DNA from: Thermothelomyces thermophilus ATCC 42464
Lineage: Eukaryota; Ascomycota; Sordariomycetes; Sordariales; Chaetomiaceae
Direction of reading: 5' to 3'
DNA length: 64,000 nt
Assembly (NCBI RefSeq): GCF_000226095.1
Contig: NC_016472.1
Span: 1,302,001-1,366,000, forward strand
The translations under genes were made by a program, and so were the position numbers. The notes under the pieces are model-generated. The model ran no database searches and was not told the DNA's origin. It saw only the letters and a program-made list of their open reading frames with translations. Shown piece after piece: positions 46,692-59,400 of the stretch; the stretch's first letter is position 1, and each line of letters begins with the position of its first letter.

Positions 46692-49600
46692 TACATACTC
46701 CGTTCCAGTATCCCGTCCAAGGAATCCGTAAATGGATAGCAGAAGTGGAGAACGCGGCCGCGTCTGGAAGTTTGGCTCGACACAACCAAGTCTGGCGCTC
46801 GCCGGCGTTTCACCGAGATGAATGGCAGGAACGGCACCAGGGACCGACCGCACAGGCAGCCGCCAGCAGCACCGCACGTGCACCGTCACAAAGAAACAAC
46901 TCTTTCTCTGTTCATTTTGACCGTCGGTTTCATCGAGGGCTCTCGTCGAATTGCAACCCACCCAAGAGGCCTCGCACCTGTGCACGTATGTGCAAGGCAT
47001 GTACAGTACATACTGTAAATTACCCTGTCTCGGCACTACCCGGCGACTCTCCCCGGCTCCTCTACTCCGTACCCCCGCCGCATCCTCCGCACCCTCCGCA
47101 GGCGCCGGCGCCGAGGCGGAAAAGCCAAGACTGGATGTCCGATCGGCTCACGACACCGTGTCCAGAGGGAGAGAGTAGATGTGAAATGTGGGAGCAGGTG
47201 AGATGGGGGGCCCAGCCAAGGCCAATCTCCAGCTTCCTCGACAACCAGATGCCTCGTCCGCGAAGGCGTGCGAATTGTTCCGAGGGTAATTAATCTTCAG
47301 CATCAGTTGAACTTGGAATGCGTTGATCCGAAGCAAAGCACTCGGGCGCTCAGACAATACCCATTCATATCTCATATCCCTGAACTTGAGGGGACCAATT
47401 GGCCAATTGAATCAACAATTTACTAGTAGCCAGAAGGCAACGCGAAAAATGGATCACGCGATTGCAAGGCAAAGCCGGCTTCCAGCTCTTCGCTTTTCAT
47501 GGGCGCATGAAACGGAAGCCTCTTCGCCACCTCTAGCGCCTTGGGCGCGTGAGCAGGTTTGGACTGAAACCGAGCCAAGGCGTCGCCGAGTCGCCAATGG
47601 CTCTCGGTCTACGGAGTACTGCGCATCAAAGATCCAACTGACACTCGATGACCTCATCTCAGCCAAAGTCTCGGCCACTAAGCACCCCCTACAACATGCA
47701 CGACAATCCTGCCCAGCGATCGCTACACTAGCACCGAATTGGACCATGGTCCGCGGGCGTCGTTTGCGTCTCGAAGGATTGATCACTCGCTCTGTTCCCC
47801 AGTGCAATACCAAGTAGGAAGGTAACGAGCCGCCGGAGTCTGGGATGGGTACCTCGTCCGGCCGGGCGGGGGTATATTGTCATGATCCGACATGTGCCGC
47901 ACGCGCTGTAGTTTCGATCGGCCGCGTTATTAGTCGAGAAGGTTTAGTCTTCTCAACTCTGCAGCCGCCCAACCCGGTCTGTCGGGAAAGAGAGATTTTA
48001 GTTGCGCCTTCCAAACAAGCGACCCTGTTCTTTTCAGAGGGTTCGCGTCAGGCCCTCTGTGTGCTCAGCCAATCGCAGCCTCAGCTCCGTATTATAGTAA
48101 CCATGCGCGCACTTTACGCGTGACTCGCGGCTTCGGCAGGATCGCACTGCTGATGCATCAGTAAGGCACGGCCTTGGGGGCCTGTGGGGTCTGTCCTGTC
48201 CTATCAAGTCTTTGGGGGGGGGCCCCCCAGGTTTGCCGCAACATTCGCAACACTATTTCTGGGAGCGCCAATAACCGCAGGGTCCTTGTGCATCGCAATC
48301 CTTCTCTACACTAGTGTATTCGCCGGGGATTAGCAAGCCACCCTGCAGCGGGCATGGTTTCCGAGCAGAGAGAGAAAGCACGCATCTCCTGCGGTTGGGG
48401 CGGGTTGCCAGGGAGAAGGAAGAAGCAAACAACAAGCTGGAAAAGCCCTCCGAAGGCGTCTGGGCGGATATTTGTCTTGGGCGGCCTAACTAGATTAGTG
48501 TGCATAGTTACTCCGTACACTAGTTACAGTGAGTGCACTTCCAGCAACACGTTGCTTTTCGGTCGAAAGCCCGCTTTTGCCTCCTTGTTGCGTTGACTTG
48601 GGACAGAACGGAGCAATCATTGTTTGGCTGCCCCTTTGTTCGTGCGGCCGCCGCTCTACGGCTACCGTTTTCCCCGGGCGTTCCGGTGCGGTGGCCCCCT
48701 CCCGCCCCGAGCAGCAACAAGGACCAACAGTCTGGATCAGTTAGTGTATGCTGTGCAGTAATCATAACTAACCTTGGAAGCCACTGCGACTTTGCAAATT
48801 GCACTTCTGGGTCTGGCTCCGCCCGCGTTCTGTTTGATCCATCCCGGTGAGCCCAGTATTATTACTCCATATCCGTATATGTACGGATTATTCACGAAAA
48901 ACCGGGGGGTGGGCGGGTGTTGTCTCTCCCTACACAGTAGTGTAGTTATGCCCATAATCTCGGCTGCCAGCGGGGCCCCTTGGTCTCGGGGCCCCGGCGT
49001 ACAGATTACATACAACTAAGGATCACCAGGCCTGATTACCAAGTCACCAACTTTCACAATGCGCGGCCATCAGCAGGAATCGGGAGGTGAGACGATCAAA
49101 TGAAACCGACGTTTGCCGTGCTTCATTGATGGCCCACCAGTTGTGTCAAACAAGACGCAGACTTTTTTTGTTTTCTCTCCCTTTCCTCGCTGCGCTTCGT
49201 CCTCTTCGCTCTCTTTCTCTCGCTAATTAAAGGCCGCCTTACGAGTACGGTTACACACAATTCATTCAAGTACATACGGTACATATACATTCGTACCTTA
49301 CAGCGCACTCGCCCAGCTCAAGGGTAGCTGCATGGCAATCTCGATACGATTGCACGATCTGCAGTTGGCCTCTTGAATCGGTGCTGACGACACACTAAAA
49401 CATCCCGTACTAGGCTAGCGTTTGCCCCCTCAAGCCCAAATGTTTCGTCTCCCTGGCCGCTTGGCTTTGAGGATTGCCAGACCGAAAACGAACGACTGGT
49501 CAGGCCAAGGGGGATGCAAAAGGGGTAAAAAACACGAGGCTTTGCTGCCCTATTATTGTGTAGTAATGTAATCCGTACTACATACCCTGTAGGAAGGTAA

Positions 49601-50082
49601 TCGGTACTCCGTACATCCACTACAGAAAAAATTATGGCAGAGGCTTTCCACGACAGATCGACCTGCTCCATTCTCCGTACTTAGTACCCTGCTCGGTTAT
49701 TACCGTCTGGGAAACGGACGACGATCAGACGGGGGAGGCAATGTCAAGTGTGTCTCGGGGTGTCGCTGGGTGTCATCAGCAGAACATCTCGATAACTAAA
49801 CTACATCGAGACTCCCCTCTGACCACCGACCCAAACGCGGGGAGGGTAAGCAGTTCGCCCGGCAAAGTTCATACGCTGCGTGCCATGGACTCTGGTATAT
49901 ATGTAATGTAATCCGTACATGTACGCCAATGTATGTGTCTAAATACAGTACTCCGTACGTATATATATCCCGTAAACAATTATCAGCCATTACTCGAAAC
50001 AAAACATTCATGGGGCACTAAAAGATGGTCAACTTGGCGGGAATTAAACCTCCTAGTTGCCAAGTCGGGACCGCTCCGAGCC

Positions 50083-50111
<29 letters not shown>
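50083..50111. repeat. A29 homopolymer
   Basis: Twenty-nine consecutive A in non-coding DNA. I looked for a retroposed body before it and found none. Confidence 0.9.
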
Positions 50112-50114
<3 letters not shown>

Positions 50115-51488
50115 TGATGTGGTCCCTTCTCCCGATAGTAGAACGGAACCCGTTGCTCTCAGACCCTCGTCGAAACTCGCTGCGTGATGAAGAAGCCGGA
50201 AGTCAACAGCGGTTGCTCTTATGACCTGTCGCGGTGACTCGAGGCATCTGATCGTCCCCCCCCCCCCAAGGGTGGGACAAAACAATTATACCTTACAGAA
50301 ATAAATAGGAAGAGAGAACAAGAAAAGAACAATTCTGCTCTAGACGGTGTAACTCGCGGACGAGGGGACAATTTGACCTTGGAAGGAGCTGAATCTTGGG
50401 TTTACAACATCTGTTTACCCCTGAAGTCCTTTTTCACTTACCCATGTATGGGGTTCGTGGCCACGCAACTGAAGACGAGTGGGAACCTGAAATATCCGTA
50501 ATATCCAGCTAGAGAACCTCTTTTACTTTTCTTCCTCTTCTTTTTTTAAAAAAATATCTCTTTATCCCGATCACAGACACCACGACACCGCAGGTTCAAC
50601 TTATAAAACCTGCTGTGAAAACGGCAAAGGAAAACAAGAGACCAAGAGCAAGTCTCGGGCATCTCCTCTACCAGGCGGTCTCTGCGGCCCTCTAGCGGAG
50701 CAGGTCCCCATCAAGCGTACGAACTTGGTCGGTTAGAAGATTGGGGGATGCAGATATTGCTTCCGTCCCAGCCTCACCCGCTATAGGGAAGCCCATACTC
50801 GGAGCAGGCCGCAGTGCGAGACGGCGGTGCCAGTCTACCCGAGCACAGACACCGACGTTATGGTATAGTGTGCGAAGGAGTAAATTAATGAAAAGGGACA
50901 AAAACAAAAGAGGGAAAGAAAGAAAGAAGAGCAGCCCGGTTTGGCTCGGTTCGCTGGGGAGGGCGGACGATAAAAGACGCGTCAGGGAATCGAGGCCATT
51001 ATCATTATTATCATCATCGTTATCGTCATCATCGCCCGCTCTCGACCCTGCGTAGGCGGCCAAGCTCAGGGATACCGTTGGGCGGTAGCACGATTTCTAA
51101 GCCGGCACCATCCCAGCCCCGGAGAGGAAGACAAAAGCGAACCGACCAGGCTCGGGCGAGAGAGAATGAGATATAATTTGACAATGCAAGCCTGACGGAG
51201 GGAAGAAACCAAAGAGAAAGAAATAAGAAGAAAAAGATAGACGGTGCCAACCGGGTCGATCCGGCAGAATCAGGTCAGGGGATCAGGGGAAAGAGAAGGC
51301 CCCGGGGGGGAGGGGGGGAGTATCATCAACCTCCTCTTAGGAGGAGCTGCGTAGTGTTCTGTCACGATAGGCCACAGAAAGCATAAGCATATGAGCATGA
51401 ACATCACCGCCTGATGAAATAGCAGAGCGTAAAGAGCATTAGGAAACCATGGAAGCGACGGATCGATGGACACAGGATAGGAGAGTTT

Positions 51489-51503
51489 GGGGGGGGGGGG
51501 GGG
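51489..51503. repeat. G15 homopolymer
   Basis: Fifteen consecutive G in GA-rich non-coding DNA. Confidence 0.9.
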
Positions 51504-52473
51504 AGAAGGCTGGCTTATAATAAAGGGGTAAGTGTGAGGGGCGAGTGAGAGAGAAAGGGTAAGAGACATTGACTATAGGAGGAACATATAGTAGGGACGG
51601 ATATATTCAAGATACATACCTGAGAATGGGAAACTGAGAACGCGAAGAGGGAGGGAGAGGGAGAGAGGGATATAGATGTGTGGATAGGTGTAAATGAGTG
51701 AGAGTGATGAGCTGATATAGTGATCGGGGCAGGCGAGGATGCGAGGAGGAGCAGAAAGGACGTGAACGAGATGGGAAGGGAAAGGAGGAGAACCGGACAG
51801 CCTACACAGGTAGCCCGTCACGCGGTACCCAGCAACGGGAAGATGCCCTGTCTCCCCTTTTCCTTCACCCTCCCCCTTCCGCCCCCCCTTCACACGCCTC
51901 TTCGTTCATACTCACTTACACTACTCAGCAGCATGACTAACACTATCAGGGGATAGATAGTATCGTTATAACAGGGCGCCCGGGCCACGCAAGCCCATCT
52001 ACACTATCATGCCCCTGTCCATGCCATCAGGTCACATGTTTTCCTGTATGTTCACATGTTTACGATAACCTAGGTTCGGATCTCTCTGCGGAGATAAGGC
52101 ATGCAACACGCACCATCACGGACAGAACAACACGCATATATCTGCATCCGCGACTTTTACCACCTGTCCTTTTTCCTTCTTCACGCAACCACTTTAAGAC
52201 AGGATGAACGAAAAGTTGCGACAGCCGCGTCCACGGCAAGCTGATCTGCTCTTTAGCTCCCTCTGACTGACAACATGCTTTGCTGTTGTGGGGATCGCCC
52301 ACGAGGCCATGCCCAAACATGCTTCTTCCTAACCCGAAGAGACCCGTCCCTTTCCCCTTCCTCTTCCAAGACATAAACCGCGCCGGACGAGGCAAGGAGC
52401 ACCTCGACAATCTCAGCAATTCAAATCACATCAGAAGCAAACCACTGAGTTATTACCAAACAAGCTTTACACC

Positions 52474-53121
52474 ATGACTAGCAAGAAGGAGAAGCAAATC
52501 ACATTCGAGGGTCGGTACTAAGGATCTAAGACATACCAATACCCGAGATATTGACTGACAAGCTTAGAAGAGTACCTCGGCGTTACCGAGGCGGCGTTCG
52601 AATGGGCAGACAGCTACGACACCAAGGACTGGGACCGATTGAGGAAGTGCATCGCTCCTACACTCCGAGTACGTTGATACAGCGGCGGAGGGGCGAAAAC
52701 GCTAGCCTAGCTGACAATCTTGACACCATCATGACAGGTTGACTACCGCTCGTTCCTAGGCAAGGTCTGGGAAGCGATGCCGGCGGAAGAGTTTATCGCC
52801 ATGATATCTGACAAGTCAGTGCTGGGCAACCCGCTCCTGCGGACGCAGCATTTCATTGGCGGCGCGAGCAAGTGGGAAAGGGTTTCGGACACCGAAATCA
52901 TCGGCCACCATCAACTGCGAGTGCCACATCAGGTTTACACAGACGCGAGCCTCCGGAACGTTGAGGTCAAAGGACACGCCCACAGCCATAACACGCATTA
53001 CTACCGCAAGGTCAATGGAGTGTGGAAGTTTGCCGGACTCGAGCCCGAGATCCGATGGTTTGAGTACAATTTCGATAAGGTGTTTGCCAGCGGCCGTGAC
53101 AGCTATGGCGAGCACAAATAG
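52474..53121 (+). CDS. SCD1: Scytalone dehydratase, DHN-melanin pathway, 173 aa
   Basis: Three exons: 52474-52510, 52568-52668 and 52738-53121, in phase, with donors GTCGGT and GTACGT and acceptors TTAG and ACAG. The spliced protein (173 aa) matches the length of the Magnaporthe enzyme (172). Its key residues are all present at the expected places: Tyr29 and Asp30 in [10 protein letters not shown], Tyr49 in VDYRSF, His84 in RTQHFIGG, His110 in QLRVPHQ, and Ser129 and Asn131 in [10 protein letters not shown]. The enzyme dehydrates scytalone and vermelone in the cytosol or in vesicles during 1,8-dihydroxynaphthalene melanin synthesis, which pigments spores and appressoria or hyphae. It converges with Png1. 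No polyketide synthase, THN reductase or pathway regulator lies in the window, so the gene is not visibly clustered. Short N-terminus, no signal peptide. Confidence 0.97.
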
Positions 53122-53848
53122 GCTCTCTGGAGGCGCTGTCAGGGAATCATCGTGAACGCCACCCTTACCCGTGGCAACCCGAAGCTATCACAGAGCGGCT
53201 CAGCTTCCTTGTCCTTCCTTCCCTGCCGGGATAAATAGAACAAAAAAAAAAAAAAAACAGACAGAAGAGAACCGGAATGAAAACATGCGCTCCCCCTTTC
53301 CAATGGATCCCAATCAGCGCCGGCATACTCCAAGCAATGATGATGACGGGTTGTATATGACATTTATGGTAGTGGTGGTGATGACGATGATGACGACAAA
53401 TGGAAGATATTTAGTGGTACTTAGACACAAGGCGGTCAAAGTAGGATTGGTAAGCCGATGGGTTGGTTTGGTTGAATGGTTGGTTGGTCCGTTGGTGATA
53501 TGTATGTTCGTGTCGGTAGGGGGAACACCATGACGGCATATACAAAAAAAAGAAAAAAATTAAAGATCGCAGCGAAGACAGGTGGCCGTGTAGACACACC
53601 CAAGGAAGCGATGCCGTGCCTGCGACCGGGACGAAGCATCAACATGATAAAACGGAAGAGGGAAAAAAAATAAGAAGATTCCGAGTCGGCCGACAACAAG
53701 CGGTGGGTATCTTGCTGCAAACAACACAGCGAAACCGTTTGTTGGCCGGCTCCTCGACGGATATGCTTAGACGACGCCGATGAAACCAGAAGCTGTCGTT
53801 GGGTCCGGAAGGCAAGCGGAGAAAAGGTGTTGTTATAGAAAATCAGGG
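53122..53848. other. Convergent 3' flanks of SCD1 and png1
   Basis: A15 near 53238, GAT/GTG-rich tract at 53338-53400 and TTGG/GGTT-rich sequence at 53455-53495. No gene seen. Confidence 0.6.
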
Positions 53849-55352
53849 TCAGGGGAACGGCGGTTCCTGGCCGTGAGGAGGTGGGAATCCTTGGTTTCGC
53901 CTGCCGTTCTCGCCGCGGGCAGCCACCCACTCGGCATTGCCGCTTTGACGGGCGGGCAGGTCGGCGGAGACGGGAACCTTGGTGTCCTCGTTGGAAGACG
54001 TCCCTCGGCCGCTCGGCCCGGCATCGACGGCGTTCGGGACGAGTTGGGTCACGGCTTGCGTGATGGAGGCGACGACGTAGCTGTGAAGTTCCCGCTCCTC
54101 CCTCGAGTCCTCCTTCTCCAGCTCGAAGCGCTTCTGCTTGTCGAAGTTGGCCCGGCGCAGGTGCTTGATCTCCTTCATGACGTACAGCAAGACCTCCTCC
54201 GGGCAGCGGGTGCGCTCGTTGTAGTACTCCGTCTTGCGCACGTAGCGCCGGGTGACGTCGGTCGCGCCCTCGTACGAGAAGGCGATGCAGTACGACATCT
54301 TCTTGCCCCAACCCTCGGTGTACAGCCTGGGGTTGTCCCACGCCTCCTCGCAGGCGTCGACGTGGATCCACCGCTTCTGGTGTTCCGAGTAGACCTCGGT
54401 CCATACGTGATCTTCGGCATTCCACACCCACCGGACGCGCGAGCCAATTGCGCGGCAGAGCATGCTGAAGCAGTTGGCCCACTCGCCGCATCGCCCGCGC
54501 CGCGTCTGCATGAGGCGCCACACGTCGCTGTAGCGGGGGAAGCGTTCATATGCCCGGCAGCTGTTGTTGGAGCAACGGTATAGCTCGACTCGCAACGCAC
54601 CACAGGCCTTCTCTTCCGGCGTCGGTTGTGTCATTCCCTGGGCGATGGTCGGGGAGAAGCAGACCGGACACTGCGGGTTGTTGACCCACGTGAAGAAGTC
54701 GTTCTTGAACCACCTGTCCGCACAAACCGAGAATGTCGGTCAGATGGGTGATATCAACAAAGAGAGAAGAAGAAGAAGAGGGGAATATCTGAGGGGCAAA
54801 GTTCCCCCGAGGCATGCGGCGTACGTACCTGAGGAGGGCGCGGACAATGCAGTCCTGGTAGCCCCATTCCGGCTTGCGCCCGTCTCCCATGCTCTCGGCC
54901 TGGGCCTGGAGCACTTGGCACTCCTCCTCGGCCTCGCTGTATATCCTATCGAGCGGGACCGCTTGTAGGGCTTCGTCTAGCAGGCCTGGGTTCTCATACT
55001 TCATGGGCGTCGCGGACAACGAGATGAGGAGGTTCCTGAACCGCGTCGACTCGAGGTCGTCGGGCGAGGGGGGGATCGGGACCTTGGGAAGATTGCGGAC
55101 GACCGAATAAGAGGGGGGCGTTGAAGCGTCGCCGGAATTGCCTTGCCTGTTGCGACCGGAGGCGTGGCCATCTCGGTGGCTGTTGGTCGAAGCGCTGTGA
55201 CCGGGCCCGGGCGAGCCCTGCCGTGATCTTGCCTGTAGTTCGTTTAACCGCTTGGTCCTCAGCAGCTGCTCGAACTGCACCCTCAGGCCGTGTGCCCATT
55301 CCTCGCCGTACTCGTTCCCGCCCCGTTGGGCGTCCCTCCCGTTAGCATCCAT
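53849..55352 (-). CDS. png1: Peptide:N-glycanase Png1, 462 aa
   Basis: Exons 55352-54829 and 54713-53849 join in phase 2 ([11 protein letters not shown]) with donor GTACGT and acceptor ACAG. An Arg/Gln/Ser-rich disordered N-terminus of about 90 residues is followed by the core: zinc cysteines in CPVC (190-193) and CSNNSC (222-227), then the transglutaminase-like fold with [12 protein letters not shown] (Cys250), [10 protein letters not shown] (His277) and [14 protein letters not shown] (Asp294). The spacing of 27 and 17 residues equals the yeast triad Cys191, His218 and Asp235. The C-terminal extension with [16 protein letters not shown] is typical of filamentous fungi. Png1 removes N-glycans from misfolded glycoproteins exported for proteasomal degradation. 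From memory, the Neurospora homologue is reported as acatalytic; this one keeps the triad. The tail after residue 400 is disordered. Confidence 0.95.
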
Positions 55353-56378
55353 GCCTTATTTGTGCGATGACCGACCGGCAGTTGCGTTGAGCGGCAGTTG
55401 TTGAAAGGCGGGCACTATTATTTGATCGATTGATTTGGAGGGGAAGACGGGTTGGCAATGTGTTCGCGGATCGGAGAAAAGGACGATCAATTCTGTGGCA
55501 AAAGAAAATCGTCGTCGTCGTCGCCGTCGTTGTCGTTGTCGTCGTAATCGTGGTCGTGCAACTAGTTAACTTGTTCCTTCCCTTGACTCTTTGTGGTAGG
55601 CAGCGCCGTTGTCGTCGTCGTCGTCTTAGTCGTCGTCGTCGTCAGGTGGCGGCGCCTGGAGTGCGGGCCACGCAATGTTGCGAATGACGAACCGGGGTGT
55701 GCGCGCCTCTTGTGACCGTTCTGCTTGTTCCCGTCAAACCTCGACGGCCGCCCACTAGAAAAAAAAAGGAAGAAAAAAGCCCTGCTGTTTGACAAGCAAG
55801 CGTCCTCCTGCTGTCAAAGAGCGAGCGCAGTCCGGTATGTCGACGGCTTGGAGGGGGATCAGTCCTCGCAGAGCCTTGACAGGGCGGGTGGGTGGTGACG
55901 GGTTGGTAAAGGGATTGAGGGAGACAGGCAGAGGTGGGCCGGGAACAGGCGTAAAGACAAGGGGGCCGAAGAATAAAGCTGCGGGCAGGTGGAGGGCGGG
56001 TTGCTGCGCAAGGGTTTCAGGGAGCCGGCGCAGGCGTGGTGTATGTACGCAGTACAGTACATACGTCCGTACTTACACACTAATGGCGTGCGCCCGTTCC
56101 CGGCGTATCTAACCACGCACTGGCCGGGGCGATCGAGGCTTGCGTGGCAGTACAGTAGGTACGGGACATACATACACTAGCGTAGGTCGCGCAAGGTGAG
56201 GTTAGTTATTAGGAATGTAACCTGCGTTAGTACCTGGGTAAAGAGCAGGACGATGCGGATAGTCCCAAGCAGAGCTTCAATCCACGCCTCCCGACCGAGT
56301 TTGTGCCTTTTTTAGCCCGGGTCTCGCTCCTGACAACTGCTGGTTGCCAACGAGCCAATCCGACGTTTTTTTGAAATC

Positions 56379-56410
56379 CATTCATTCATTCATTCATTCA
56401 TTCATTCATT
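56379..56410. repeat. CATT tetranucleotide repeat, 8 units
   Basis: Eight perfect CATT units followed by an interrupted CGTTCAT. Confidence 0.9.
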
Positions 56411-59400
56411 CGTTCATCAGATTTTGAGGATCCGGATTTTGCCCACCATAGCGGGTCATTCGCCAGAGCAGACGTAAGCTGAGGGAGGGGTGCAGGCAAC
56501 GAGTAGACGAATCTTCGGATCTCTGCTCGCAATACAGACCTGGAGCCCGTCAGAGAGTGGAGGGGAGGACAAGAGAGAACGCGCGTCCAGTTCCCGGCGA
56601 CGGCCAATCAGAACCGGTCTAACCGGCCTCGGTTCCCTCCGCCCCGAACGGATCTCCACACCCCTTCCAATCTCCGCCTCAGCGGCCTCGAGCGATTCTC
56701 CACAGGCCGCAAACTCTAGGAGACCGCCGAGAGATCTTGACTGGTGCTGTGTCGAGTCACGTTGCGAAGGGTTTTTCGGCCACTCATACTTCTTTTAACG
56801 TTGGATGAAGGCAGGTCTGATCTTGGGTGAGCGGACCAGCAAGAAGGGACCGGGCTGTTGGCAGCATGCTGCGTCCTGCGTATTGTAGCATGCTGCACGC
56901 TAGTGTAAAAGAGAGTTCAGACCCGACACCCGAAGGTGTACTTGCAGTTGGGTATGTACCTCGCAGTCAGAGAGGGTGGTTCTAGTGATATCCGCCAAGT
57001 ACATATGCAGCGCAGCAAGTTGATTCATCGCTTGCAGTAAGAAGTATTTCCGTGCCTTATTATTATCATGACGACGGGAACTCTGGCCAGCACCCTACGC
57101 TGTAATGGAGGAATGAGTGTCTGTATGTATTCCGTACTTTGTATGTAGATACATTCAGAGTACTGTACCTACCTGACGGGGAGTGTTCAGTAGTCTGTGA
57201 AGCAGCCAATCCTGTCTTTGGTATCAGTAGTGTAATTCCTTCCCTGCTGTGGCTGAGGCTGGAAACCCAGTAGTGTACGGATGGTTGTGTGACTTATTAC
57301 TCCGTATGGCTTGTCATTCGCCGGCCTCAGGTTGGGCCTTGTGGAGTGATTCAGCGATTCAGCCCACAGGTTGCCTGCCTGCCTGCTGCCTGCCTGCCTG
57401 ACTGTTCGCCTGCCTCACTCTTCTTGCCTTGCAATTCCATTTCACGACGCAACCCTCTACACTAGATCGCTGATTGTTTTAGGCGAATGTCTACGAAGAA
57501 ACGTTATCGGTCGGCTTAATATTGAAAGAACGCCACACCGACGGTTTCCCAATCAGATTGCACCCGCCGCCCATCGTTGCGTCGTCACCCGGTTGCGCTG
57601 CAAGCGGGCGGGGGCTCTCTTGTAAGGCCAGGGCCGACTTGGCACAACTTCGAAATAGGCAAAACAAGAAGGGGAGAGAATTTCATAAAGGACTGCAGCC
57701 CGTCGACGGACAATGCAGTCTCGCTTTGCCATCGCCCTCTATATTTGCCAGCATACGGTATGTACGAAGGGCGTATGGCATAGCTACAAGTTTACCTACT
57801 ACCCAAACCTTGCCGCGCAACTTCGGAGCCGCGAACATTCCGCGCACTAATAAGGATACGTATGATACGGATGCACTAGGCCGACCGGGCTCCTGACCGC
57901 CAGTCGACGACCTCACTTTCTGAAGCCCGGGATTCCGGGTCTCAAGGATGGATGGTTTGTCAGGGCCCAGCACTTTCACGCCCTGGACGGGCTTACCGAG
58001 GTCGGGTTGGGCCGAGCAATAGCTAGGTACGTAAAGGCTGACGACTGGGCTGTTTCTTGCCACCCGCTGCCTCATCAACGCTTTCTCGGCCGCCCCAGAG
58101 ACCGAGATTTGTCAATATTGGAATGCCAGTGTCTTATTCAGGCGGAGATGTTCGTTCATCATCAGCGCCTTATTACGACAGCAGACGGTCAGCCTGGAGG
58201 TGAGCAGGTCTTGAGACTGGGTACGGATTATTCCGTACGTTACGCAATGTTACAAGAACAAGGACGGGGGCCCGATTGAATGGGTGCTCAAAAGGGAACG
58301 AAGTTCGCGCATTGCCAACGGAGGACGAAGCAGCCGAATCCAAGCGGCATACAGTGTTATACAAGAACTGTACCAACAAAAACACTGTGCGGCTGGTGGG
58401 AGTGGCGTTGGGGATGACGCGGCATCCGACCCTTGTTGTCCGTCACCTCCTGGCAATCCTTCTCGTTCTGTCTTCTGACGACGAGCTTCGATCTTCTTAA
58501 GCTTTCCCGGATACCCTCTGCCCATTCCCCACGCGAACTTCCTAATGGAGCTCACCACGGTCACACAAAACGAAGGTTGGTGCTCTGACTCTTTCTGTAA
58601 TAAGCGGAGGCGGCTAAGAGGATCCCCGTCCTCCATGTCGGCCTTCCAAGCCGGGTGTTTACATACATACTAGTCCCCGCATTCATCAGCTAAGCCTCGC
58701 AAAGCCGAACAGCTGGGCACCCGGACGAGCGTATCCCAACGACGGCGAGAGCCATGCGATCGCGCCTTGGAACTGCCTGACAGCGGTTCACTCACTTGAA
58801 TCCGGCCAGAATCCGGCCAGCCGACGTGGGCCACTCGCAGTCAACGACGTGCTGTGTGCTATCCCCGAGGTTTCACAGTTCCGCATGTGATGAGCATGCA
58901 GATCCAGGCCACGAGTCCCAATACGTTGTATCAGGTATAGTCCTGCTTTCCTGCCTCGGGCCTCACTTCTGCCTCCATGTCTGTCCCGGTGGGTAGCTTT
59001 GTATCTTCACGTTCCAACTCCGGGTGGAACCGATATGCCCGACCCCTGGTCGGACACATCATATATCTTGTACGGTTTACACATGTATCATTGGTATATT
59101 AGTTGGCCGTCTTTGGCCTTCTCTTCTCCAGCGCGCTGTTTAGAAGTTCGCCAGTTCTTCGCTCCACCAGATAGGGGCACAAACAAGGTGAACACCGCGG
59201 GTACATACAAGTAGGATGGAGCCCGCCCCATTTTCCGCCGAGACCACACGTCTAGGTTCAACTCCTCCAGAACTGGGCAGGGCCCCCATCACCGCATTCA
59301 CATCTTCCAAAAACAGCAAGCAAAGTTCAACCGGGCCTGAGTCTAGTTAGTCCGACGGGCCATCATCCACTACCAGCCTTGCCTCTCCAGGTTTGACCGC

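Larger units (their letters stand above)
41301..52473. other. 11-kb gene-poor stretch
   Basis: No open frame here has a recognisable motif, and the longest (46595-47293 and 47323-47817, plus strand) look random. The stretch is dominated by dispersed short motifs: TACTCCGTA or its complement at 46114-46123, 47063-47072, 47610-47618, 48509-48518, 49605-49614 and 49949-49958, and GTACAGTAC at 47001-47009. It also has a GTAT microsatellite (46656-46691), an A29 tract (50083-50111) and a G15 tract (51489-51503). CCAAT pentamers occur near 43463 and 48066. I see no intact transposon, tRNA or rRNA. Non-coding RNA genes cannot be excluded. Confidence 0.55.

Noticed and set aside
46595-47817. Frames of 232 and 164 residues in the gene-poor stretch
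   Set aside because: No motifs, no splice logic, interrupted composition; consistent with chance.
50020-50111. Retroposed or Pol III element ending in A29
   Set aside because: The bases before the A tract show at best a weak, mismatched B-box-like string on the wrong strand and no A-box or cloverleaf.
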